Shown here piece by piece: positions 1 to 5,049 of a DNA stretch of 5,049 nucleotides. The stretch lies in NCBI GenBank assembly GCA_035541895.1, contig DATKMK010000086.1, positions 1-5,049 of the forward strand, written 5' to 3'. The translations under genes were made by a program, and so were the position numbers. The notes beneath the pieces are model-generated. The model saw nothing but the letters and a program-made list of their open reading frames with translations. It ran no database searches and was not told where the DNA came from. Every line of letters begins with the position of its first letter. Position 1 is the first letter of the stretch. The DNA is from DATKMK01 sp035541895. GTDB lineage: Bacteria; Desulfobacterota; Binatia; HRBIN30; JACQVA1.

Positions 1-1176
1 CGCCTCGGCGAACTGACGGCGTGGCGCACGAAGCCGGCGGTGCCGTTCGGCGGCTGCTTCCGGATCATCGATTTCACGTTGTCGAACTGCATCAACTCGG
101 GAATTCGGCGCATCGGCATCCTGACGCAATACAAGGCTCACTCGCTGATCCGTCACGTGCAGCGCGGTTGGGGTTTCTTGCGCGGCGAGTTCGGCGAGTT
201 CATCGAGTTGCTCCCGGCCCAACAACGGATCGCGGAGCGTTGGTACGCCGGCACCGCGGACGCCGTCTTTCAGAACCTCGACATCATCGAACGGCACACC
301 GCCGAGTTCGTGCTGATCCTCGCGGGCGATCACATCTACAAGATGGACTACGGGCCGATGATTGCGCGCCACACCGAAGCCGATGCAGACCTCACGATCG
401 GCTGCGTCGCGGTGCCGATCGAGCGCGCCGGCGCATTCGGCGTGATGGCGCTCGGCGGCGACGGCCGCATCGTCGATTTCGTCGAAAAGCCGCAACATCC
501 GACCCCGCGGCCCGACGATCCGAGTCACGCGCTCGCGTCGATGGGCATCTACGTGTGGCGTCGGGCTGCGCTAATCGAGGCGTTGCGCGCCGACGCCAAC
601 GACGCGACGTCGTCGCACGACTTCGGCAAGGACGTCATCCCGAAGGCGATCGTAGGCGGCCGAGTGTTCGGTTATCCGTTCGAGGATGCGGCCGGTGGTC
701 AGAACTATTGGCGCGACATCGGCACGCTCGACGCGTTCTGGGAAGCGAACCTCGAGCTCACGCACGTCGCGCCGCCACTCAACCTCTACGACGACGATTG
801 GCCGATCTGGACCTACCAGGAACAACTGCCGCCCGCCAAGTTCGTGCTCGATGCGCCCGGCCGGTGCGGCTCGGCGCGTGATTCGATGGTGGCGAGCGGC
901 TGCATCATCTCGGGTGCCGAGGTCCGTTCATCGCTGCTCTTCTGCAAGGTACACGTGGACGAGCGGTCGGTGATCGAGGAGACCGTCGTGCTGCCGGAAG
1001 TCAGAATCGGTGCCGAGTGTCGTATCCGTCGCACAGTGATCGACAAGGGCTGCGTCGTCCCGCCCGGCACGCACATCGGCTACGACACTGTGCTCGACCG
1101 TTCGCGATTCCATGTCTCACCGCAAGGCATCGCATTGGTCACCGCGGACCGACTCCGGGCGATGTCCGACCAGTAA
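1..1176 (+). CDS. glgC: Glucose-1-phosphate adenylyltransferase (ADP-glucose pyrophosphorylase), 5' end missing
   Basis: The enzyme makes ADP-glucose and pyrophosphate from ATP and glucose-1-phosphate, the committed and usually allosterically controlled step of bacterial glycogen synthesis in the cytoplasm. The reading frame is open from the first base, and 391 residues to a TAA stop are visible. By comparison with the E. coli protein as I remember it, roughly the first 31 residues, including the LAGGxGxRL nucleotide loop, lie left of the window. Visible landmarks are KPAVPFGG (residues 11-18), FRIIDF, NCINSGIRRIG, LLPAQQR, WYAGTADAV (tyrosine 82, matching E. coli Tyr114), AGDHIY (aspartate 110, matching Asp142), FVEKP (lysine 163, matching the glucose-1-phosphate-binding Lys195), SSHDFGKDVIP and YWRDIGTL. 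The nucleotidyltransferase domain is followed from about residue 280 by the C-terminal left-handed beta-helix, with repeats such as GCIISGAEV and VVLPEVRIG. The position matching E. coli Lys39 (activator site) is Trp8. The gene converges on glgP. Family assignment is very secure; effector specificity is not visible. Confidence 0.97.
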   Translation, partial: RLGELTAWRTKPAVPFGGCFRIIDFTLSNCINSGIRRIGILTQYKAHSLIRHVQRGWGFLRGEFGEFIELLPAQQRIAERWYAGTADAVFQNLDIIERHTAEFVLILAGDHIYKMDYGPMIARHTEADADLTIGCVAVPIERAGAFGVMALGGDGRIVDFVEKPQHPTPRPDDPSHALASMGIYVWRRAALIEALRADANDATSSHDFGKDVIPKAIVGGRVFGYPFEDAAGGQNYWRDIGTLDAFWEANLELTHVAPPLNLYDDDWPIWTYQEQLPPAKFVLDAPGRCGSARDSMVASGCIISGAEVRSSLLFCKVHVDERSVIEETVVLPEVRIGAECRIRRTVIDKGCVVPPGTHIGYDTVLDRSRFHVSPQGIALVTADRLRAMSDQ

Positions 1177-1300
1177 ATACGGGGTGATGTCGCCCGTCGC
1201 TGCCCCAAGCACGACAAGCAGACGGCACACGACCGATCCCCACAAATCCCCGTGTTGAGTCTGGCGCCCATACCACAGAACGGACGCACCTTCCCGCGGG
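1177..1300. other. Intergenic region between convergent glgC and glgP
   Basis: These 124 bases separate two convergent stop codons. I see no open frame with a plausible start and no strong stem followed by a T-run on either strand. The best stem is only five base pairs (ACGGG at 1179-1183 with CCCGT at 1193-1197) and has no T-tract. There is also an eight-base palindrome, CCCGCGGG, at 1293-1300, immediately after the glgP stop codon on the minus strand. Termination here may be Rho-dependent, but nothing in the sequence demonstrates it. Confidence 0.5.
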
Positions 1301-3013
1301 TTAGCGCAAATACGCCTCGGTTGCGTAGCGGCGCATCATCCGATGGCTGTTGAAGTACGACGCGTTCTTGCTGATGGCACCCTTCATCACGCGCAGCCAG
1401 CCGCTGCGATCGCCGCCGTCGCCGCAGTACAGCGGCAGCACGGTGTGCTCGAGCTTGTCGTACAGCGATTCGGCATGGCCATCCGCGGCGGCCGTGCTGC
1501 CGATCGCCCAACCGGTGACGCCTTCGATGCAGCCCTCCATCCACCAACCGTCGAGCACCGACAGATTCGGCACGGCGTTGAACGCGGCCTTCATGCCGCT
1601 GGTGCCGGATGCTTCGAACGGCGGCAGCGGCGTGTTCAGCCAGACATCGGCGCCCGCCACCATCAGACGCGCGAGGTCCATGTCGTAGTTTGCGAGGTAC
1701 ACGATCGGAATGACGCCGGCGAGATCGCGCGCATGTTTCTCCAATAGTTCGATCAAACGCTTGCCGCCGTCGTCGTGCGGATGCGCCTTGCCGGCGAGCA
1801 CGATCTGAAACGGCCGCACGTGCGCGATCGCCTTGAGGCGGTCGAGATCGGTGAACAGCAGATCGGGGCGTTTGTATGCGGTCATGCGTCGCGCGAATCC
1901 GAGAATGGGCAACGTCGCGTCCAACGACACGCCGGTCGATGCGCGGACGGCATCGATGAGGGTTTGCTTCGCCAGCTGATGCGCGTGCCAGACCGCTTCA
2001 TCGGGAACGCTGCCGTCCACTCGCACGAGCAACTCGGGTTCGTGACACCAGCTCGGCACGTATTCGTTGAACAGCGCGCGAAAACTGTCCGCGACCCAGG
2101 TGAACGGATGCACGCCGTTGGTGATCGCGTGCACGTGATAACCGGGAAACATCTGGCGCGACACTTCGGCGTGGCGCTTCGCCACGCCGTTGACGTATTC
2201 GCTGAGGTTCAGCGCGAGCCGCGTCATGTTGAGATTGGCGTCGCCCGCCAGGCGCTTCACGGTGTCGAGGTCGACCCCCGTGCTGTGTTCGGGACCGTCG
2301 AAGACGCGCGCGACGAGATCGTACGAAAAGCGATCGTGCCCGGTCTCCACCGGCGTGTGGGTCGTAAAGCAGCACAATTCGCGCACGCGCGGAATGTCGT
2401 ATGGCGATTCGCCGGGCCGCAGGTCCTCGGGCGGATACGCGTGGCGTCGCAGCAACTCGAGACCGAGCAGCGCCGAGTGGCCCTCGTTCATGTGATATTC
2501 GCGGATCGTGAATCCGAGCGCCTGCAGCAGCCGCACGCCGCCGATGCCGAGCGCGATTTCCTGCTTCAGACGGTAGGCCTCGTCGCCGCCATAGAGATAG
2601 TGCGTGATTTCGCGATCGTGAGGCTCGTTCTCGGGCAGGTCCGTATCGAGCAGCAGCACCGGTTGGCGCCCGCCCATGTGGCCCTGGTGGACATATAGCC
2701 ACGCGCCGATCCAGACCGAGTGGCCTTCGATCGGCACTGCCACCTTCGCATCCAGCAGGCGCGCCCAGCGCGACGGCTCCCACGGCGCCTCGCGTTCGAC
2801 CTGCCGGCCCTGCGCATCGAATTCCTGAAGAAAGTGACCGCGGCGGCTCACCAGGCTGATCGCGACCAACGGCAGACCGAGATCGGCCGCCGAACGCACC
2901 GTGTCGCCGGCCAGGATGCCGAGGCCGCCGGAATACGTCGGAATTTCGCTGCGCAGCGCGATCTCCATCGAAAAATACGCGATGCGCGGTTCGTGAATGA
3001 ACTCGCTGCTCAC
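1301..3013 (-). CDS. glgP: Alpha-glucan phosphorylase, short form (glycosyltransferase family GT35)
   Basis: This PLP-dependent enzyme cleaves alpha-1,4-glucan with phosphate, releasing glucose-1-phosphate from glycogen or maltodextrin in the cytoplasm. The protein has 570 residues from a GTG start chosen because an AAGGTGG Shine-Dalgarno lies seven bases upstream and the conserved IAYFSMEIAL (residues 11-20) follows at once. Landmarks are YSGGLGILAGD (27-37), THYLYGGDEAYRLKQE (137-152), HMNEGHSALL (174-183), HTPVETGHDRF (219-229), AITNGVHPFTW (296-306), GFARRMTAYKRPDLL (372-386, with the basic residues expected to hold phosphate) and EASGTSGMKAAFN (467-479), where Lys475 should bind PLP. The usual family C-terminus, with NASYFNSHRM, is present. 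E. coli GlgP and MalP are about 800 residues and the related actinobacterial and thermophile enzymes are also longer, so this is the compact subfamily. It lacks the N-terminal DUF3417-type extension and does not look truncated. It is transcribed divergently from trxC. Whether it prefers glycogen or maltodextrin cannot be told. Confidence 0.96.
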   Translation of the reverse strand: MSSEFIHEPRIAYFSMEIALRSEIPTYSGGLGILAGDTVRSAADLGLPLVAISLVSRRGHFLQEFDAQGRQVEREAPWEPSRWARLLDAKVAVPIEGHSVWIGAWLYVHQGHMGGRQPVLLLDTDLPENEPHDREITHYLYGGDEAYRLKQEIALGIGGVRLLQALGFTIREYHMNEGHSALLGLELLRRHAYPPEDLRPGESPYDIPRVRELCCFTTHTPVETGHDRFSYDLVARVFDGPEHSTGVDLDTVKRLAGDANLNMTRLALNLSEYVNGVAKRHAEVSRQMFPGYHVHAITNGVHPFTWVADSFRALFNEYVPSWCHEPELLVRVDGSVPDEAVWHAHQLAKQTLIDAVRASTGVSLDATLPILGFARRMTAYKRPDLLFTDLDRLKAIAHVRPFQIVLAGKAHPHDDGGKRLIELLEKHARDLAGVIPIVYLANYDMDLARLMVAGADVWLNTPLPPFEASGTSGMKAAFNAVPNLSVLDGWWMEGCIEGVTGWAIGSTAAADGHAESLYDKLEHTVLPLYCGDGGDRSGWLRVMKGAISKNASYFNSHRMMRRYATEAYLR

Positions 3014-3089
3014 TCGAGCGACCACCTTGTGTTGCCGGATCCCGGCGCCATTATGAGGTGCTCCGTGACCTTTGCGGGCAACGCTCGAG
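3013..3089. repeat. Spaced inverted repeat CTCGAGCG / CGCTCGAG flanking the divergent region
   Basis: CTCGAGCG at 3013-3020 is exactly complementary in reverse to CGCTCGAG at 3082-3089, with 61 bases between. The dyad centre is at 3051, inside the AT-rich candidate -10 island. Each arm contains the palindrome CTCGAG, so each could also be a site by itself. The left arm covers the first base of the glgP start codon and the right arm overlaps the candidate trxC Shine-Dalgarno. The repeat is seen directly; an operator role is inference and chance is a real alternative. Confidence 0.4.
3022..3028 (-). promoter_or_regulatory. Ribosome binding site of glgP
   Basis: Read on the minus strand, AAGGTGG lies seven bases before the GTG codon at 3013-3011. 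It resembles the AAGGAGG consensus with one mismatch. It supports that GTG over the in-frame GTG at 3025-3023, which falls inside the motif itself and has no comparable site upstream. No in-frame ATG lies nearby: the ATG at 3051-3049 is in another frame. Confidence 0.7.
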
Positions 3090-3092
3090 AAG
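3087..3092 (+). promoter_or_regulatory. Ribosome binding site of trxC
   Basis: GAGAAG lies five bases before the ATG at 3098. It is a weak Shine-Dalgarno, but it supports this start over an upstream in-frame ATG at 3053. That upstream start would add 15 residues that are not part of the thioredoxin 2 family. Confidence 0.5.
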
Positions 3093-3097
3093 CCGAC

Positions 3098-3523
3098 ATG
3101 ATCCGTTCTTGTCCCCACTGCGCGGCGAAGAATCGCGTGCCGCCCCGGCACCTCGCGAATCGCGGCCGCTGCGGCGCGTGCAAACGCGAGTTGCCGCCGC
3201 TCGCTGAACCGCTCGACGTCGACGCGCCGCAATTCGACGAGATCACGCGCGCGGCGGCGGTACCGGTGCTCGTGGATTTCTGGGCGTCGTGGTGCGGGCC
3301 GTGCAAGATGGCCGCGCCGGAGGTGACGAAGGCCGCCGCCAATCTCGCGGGGCGCGCCATCGTGCTGAAGGTCGACACCGAAGCGAACGGCGCGCTCGCT
3401 CAGCGCTACAACGTGCGCAGCATTCCCAACTTCGCGTTGTTCCGCGCCGGAAAGCTCGCGTGGCAGCAGCCGGGCCTGCTGAATCATCGTCAGCTGGAGC
3501 AGATCGTCCTGGGCGCCGGCTGA
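3098..3523 (+). CDS. trxC: Thioredoxin 2 with N-terminal zinc-binding domain
   Basis: This is a cytoplasmic disulfide reductase that cycles its active-site cysteines, normally recharged by thioredoxin reductase. The protein has 141 residues, close to the 139 of E. coli TrxC. It opens with the family start MIRSCPHC. Four cysteines in two CxxC pairs (Cys5/Cys8 in CPHC and Cys25/Cys28 in CGAC) form the zinc site that separates TrxC from TrxA. The thioredoxin fold follows from about residue 40, with VLVDFWASWCGPCK at 57-70 (redox Cys66 and Cys69) and the cis-proline at Pro110 in SIPN. An in-frame extension upstream is open but only reads antisense glgP, so the ATG at 3098 is preferred; it also has a nearby GAGAAG. 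The gene is divergent from glgP and converges on ppsA 17 bp away. E. coli trxC is under OxyR, but I cannot identify an OxyR site here. Function is secure; physiological partners are unknown. Confidence 0.96.
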   Translation: MIRSCPHCAAKNRVPPRHLANRGRCGACKRELPPLAEPLDVDAPQFDEITRAAAVPVLVDFWASWCGPCKMAAPEVTKAAANLAGRAIVLKVDTEANGALAQRYNVRSIPNFALFRAGKLAWQQPGLLNHRQLEQIVLGAG

Positions 3524-3541
3524 ACACTGCGCTGCCGGCGC
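3513..3541. terminator. Possible bidirectional terminator hairpin between trxC and ppsA
   Basis: GCGCCGGC at 3513-3520 and GCCGGCGC at 3534-3541 are perfect inverted arms of eight base pairs around a 13-base loop. The structure covers the last trxC codons, its TGA, the 17-bp gap and the last base of the ppsA stop codon. An alternative pairing joins GGGCGCC (3511-3517) with GGCGCCC (3544-3550). Neither strand has a T-tract after the stem, so it is not a classic intrinsic terminator. It could assist Rho-dependent termination, protect 3' ends, or be a by-product of high GC. Confidence 0.35.
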
Positions 3542-5049
3542 TAGGCGCCCGCGCCGCCCGCGGCGATCGATGCCTCGAGATCGATGATGCGCAACGTCGT
3601 CGACAGCAGGCTGTCGGGATTGAGGCTCAACGAATCGATCCCGAGCCGGACGAGGAATTCCGCGACCTCGGGGAAGTCGGACGGCGCCTGGCCGCAGATG
3701 CCGCTGTGGCGCTTGTTGCGCCGCGCGCCCTCGACCGCCAGCTCGAGCATCTTCATGACGCCGGGATCGCGCTCGTCGAAATCGAACGCGACGGTTTCGG
3801 AGTCGCGGTCCACGCCGAGCGTGAGTTGGGTCAAGTCGTTGGATCCGATCGAGAAGCCATCGAAATGCTCGGCGAACGCATCGATCGAGATCACGTTGTT
3901 CGGAATCTCGCACATCACGTAGATCTCGAGCCCGTTTCGACCGCGTTCGAGACCGTGCTTCGCCATGCAGGCGAGCACGTTCTTCGCCTCTTCGACACGG
4001 CGGCAAAATGGAATCATCAGCTTCACGTTGGTGAGGCCCATCGATTCGCGCACGCGTTTCAACGCGGCGCACTCCAGCGCAAAGCCGTCCTCGTACGCCG
4101 GGTGCGCATATCGCGAGGCGCCCCTGAAGCCGATCATCGGGTTCGGTTCGGCCGGTTCGAAGTCCGCGCCGCCGAGCAGCTTCGCGTATTCGTTGGTCTT
4201 GAAATCGGACATTCGCACGATGACCGGCTTCGGATAGAAGGCGGCTGCGATCGTGCCAACACCTTCGCTGAGGCGCGCGACGAAGAATTCGGACGGTGTC
4301 GCATGGTTGCGCGCCAGCAATAGCAGCGCTTCCCGCACGCTCGGGTCGCGGATTCGCTCGGGATGCGCAAGCGCCATCGGATGCGCTTTCACGTACTCGG
4401 TGATGATGAATTCGAGTCGCGCGAGGCCGACGCCGTCGTTGGGAATGCCGGCGGTGCGGAACGCCACGTTCGGGTTGCCGAGATTCACCATCATCTGCGT
4501 GCGCGGCCGCACCAGATTCGCAAGATCGGTCTCGACGCGCTGGAACGGTACGGCGCCTCGATACACGCGCCCGACTTCGCCGTCGCAGCAGGCGACCGTG
4601 ACGATTTCGCCGTCGGTCAACGCCTGGGTCGCGTCGCTGCAACCGACGACCGCCGGAATGTCGAGCTCACGCGCGACGATCGCGGCGTGACAAGTCCGGC
4701 CGCCACGATTGGTGACCAGCGCGACCGCTTCGCGCATCACCGTTCCCCAATCGGGTGTCGTCGTATCGGCGACGAGCACGTCGCCATGCTGGAACGCACC
4801 GAGTTCCGCGGGGCTGCGGACAATTCGCACCGGTCCCGTCGCAACCGACGTTCCGACGGCGCGCCCGCGGGTGATCGTTTCGCCGCTTCCGGTCAAACGA
4901 TACTCGATCATCAGCGTGCCGTGACGCTGTGAGACCACCGTCTCGGGTCGCGCCTGCACGATGTACAGCCGACCGTCGCCGCCGTCCTTCGCGAATTCGA
5001 TGTCCATCGGCGTCGGTCGCCCGGCCAATCCCGAGTAGTGCGTCTCGAT
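3541..5049 (-). CDS. ppsA: Phosphoenolpyruvate synthase (pyruvate, water dikinase), N-terminal part missing
   Basis: The enzyme converts pyruvate, ATP and water to PEP, AMP and phosphate, allowing gluconeogenesis from three-carbon compounds in the cytoplasm. The last 502 residues are visible; about 300 N-terminal residues, most of the ATP-grasp domain, lie beyond the right edge. The frame runs open to the edge, so the TTG at 5028 and the later ATG are internal codons, not starts. Visible in order (first visible residue as 1) are the end of the ATP domain with PMDIEF and LYIVQARPET (about 14-37), the swivelling phosphohistidine domain with TNRGGRTCHAAIVAREL, in which His121 should carry phosphate, and the C-terminal PEP/pyruvate TIM barrel. 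The barrel shows NPMIGFRGASRY, VMCEIPNN, GFSIGSNDLTQLTLG and SGICGQAPSD, whose Cys452 matches the catalytic proton donor of the family, then IDSLSLNPDS. SGICGQ and SIGSNDLTQ favour PEP synthase over pyruvate phosphate dikinase. It ends with a short Ala/Gly tail and a TAG stop, converging on trxC. Confidence 0.97.
   Translation of the reverse strand: METHYSGLAGRPTPMDIEFAKDGGDGRLYIVQARPETVVSQRHGTLMIEYRLTGSGETITRGRAVGTSVATGPVRIVRSPAELGAFQHGDVLVADTTTPDWGTVMREAVALVTNRGGRTCHAAIVARELDIPAVVGCSDATQALTDGEIVTVACCDGEVGRVYRGAVPFQRVETDLANLVRPRTQMMVNLGNPNVAFRTAGIPNDGVGLARLEFIITEYVKAHPMALAHPERIRDPSVREALLLLARNHATPSEFFVARLSEGVGTIAAAFYPKPVIVRMSDFKTNEYAKLLGGADFEPAEPNPMIGFRGASRYAHPAYEDGFALECAALKRVRESMGLTNVKLMIPFCRRVEEAKNVLACMAKHGLERGRNGLEIYVMCEIPNNVISIDAFAEHFDGFSIGSNDLTQLTLGVDRDSETVAFDFDERDPGVMKMLELAVEGARRNKRHSGICGQAPSDFPEVAEFLVRLGIDSLSLNPDSLLSTTLRIIDLEASIAAGGAGA

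Larger units (their letters stand above)
3014..3097. promoter_or_regulatory. Divergent intergenic region with weak promoter-like hexamers (glgP / trxC)
   Basis: The 84 bases between the two divergent starts must carry at least part of the control of both genes. On the plus strand, CATTAT (3049-3054) sits 16 bases after TTGTGT (3027-3032), matching sigma-70 hexamers at four and three of six positions. On the minus strand, CATAAT (3055-3050) matches five of six positions of a -10 box, but I see no good -35 at the right distance. The two -10 candidates overlap, so the promoters might compete. In a GC-rich genome this short AT-rich island is suggestive only; transcription starts are not established. 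Confidence 0.35.

Noticed and set aside
21..881. Plus-strand open frame of 286 codons overlapping glgC in another frame.
   Set aside because: Its translation is extremely Arg-rich with no family motif, while the glgC frame across the same bases is unmistakable.
1775..2698. Plus-strand open frame of 307 codons antisense to glgP.
   Set aside because: It lies wholly opposite the conserved glgP coding sequence, its translation shows no recognisable domain, and it has the Arg/His/Val-rich look of a shadow frame.
3034..3046. Small hairpin GCCGG-ATC-CCGGC upstream of glgP, considered as a riboswitch or attenuator element.
   Set aside because: A five-base stem with a three-base loop is expected often in GC-rich sequence, and no alternative pairing or T-tract accompanies it.
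2720..3097. N-terminal extension of trxC by 126 codons, giving a 267-residue protein.
   Set aside because: The added part is antisense glgP plus the intergenic region and has no domain; thioredoxin 2 proteins begin at the MIRSCPHC-type start found at 3098.
3289..4323. Plus-strand open frame of 344 codons running through the end of trxC and antisense to ppsA.
   Set aside because: It overlaps the trxC active site in another frame and the conserved ppsA barrel on the opposite strand, with no recognisable motif.
1301..4642. Minus-strand open frame of 1,113 codons covering glgP, antisense trxC and an alternate frame of ppsA, suggesting a giant fusion protein.
   Set aside because: Only the part from 3013 down reads as a known protein (GlgP). 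The rest is arginine-rich low-complexity translation opposite or out of frame with two strongly supported genes, and a good ribosome binding site marks the start at 3013. Stop codons are simply rare in this GC-rich sequence.
5008..5049. Apparent short insertion (GLAGRPT) before PMDIEF in PpsA, and a possible TTG start at 5028.
   Set aside because: I recall the AGRPTPMDIE wording in other PEP synthases, so it is probably normal variation. The frame continues open to the edge and conserved ATP-domain sequence precedes this point, so the TTG is not a start.

Overview
This is a GC-rich, densely coding bacterial chromosome segment with four protein genes. All belong to well-known families and two are cut by the window edges. 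The gene families and their wording (a GlgC of the Escherichia/Agrobacterium type, a TrxC-type thioredoxin 2 with an N-terminal zinc site, PEP synthase) suggest a high-GC member of the Pseudomonadota, most likely a beta- or gammaproteobacterium. That assignment is inferred from remembered family resemblance, not from a search.

Layout: glgC (ADP-glucose pyrophosphorylase, + strand, start missing) fills 1-1176. A 124-bp gap between convergent genes (1177-1300) holds no convincing terminator or small gene. glgP (compact alpha-glucan phosphorylase, - strand, 1301-3013) follows. An 84-bp divergent intergenic region (3014-3097) separates it from trxC (+ strand, 3098-3523) and carries both ribosome binding sites, weak promoter-like hexamers and a spaced inverted repeat. 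trxC then converges on ppsA (phosphoenolpyruvate synthase, - strand, 3541 to beyond the right edge) across only 17 bp, where a GC-rich inverted repeat straddles the two stop codons.

How the genes fit together: PEP synthase turns pyruvate into PEP for gluconeogenesis. GlgC turns glucose-1-phosphate into ADP-glucose for glycogen synthesis. GlgP releases glucose-1-phosphate from glucan by phosphorolysis. So three of the four genes sit on one carbon-storage route. TrxC is a disulfide reductase with no necessary link to that route. No two adjacent genes share a strand, so there is no operon inside the window; any co-regulation would have to act through the shared divergent region or at a distance.

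I found no mobile element, RNA gene, CRISPR array, tandem repeat or unrecognised gene, and nothing that looks like a new biological system. The remaining long open frames, including one of more than 1,100 codons on the minus strand, are high-GC shadows of the four genes. The findings are modest: effector-site substitutions in GlgC, a short GlgP architecture, and two inverted repeats at gene boundaries.
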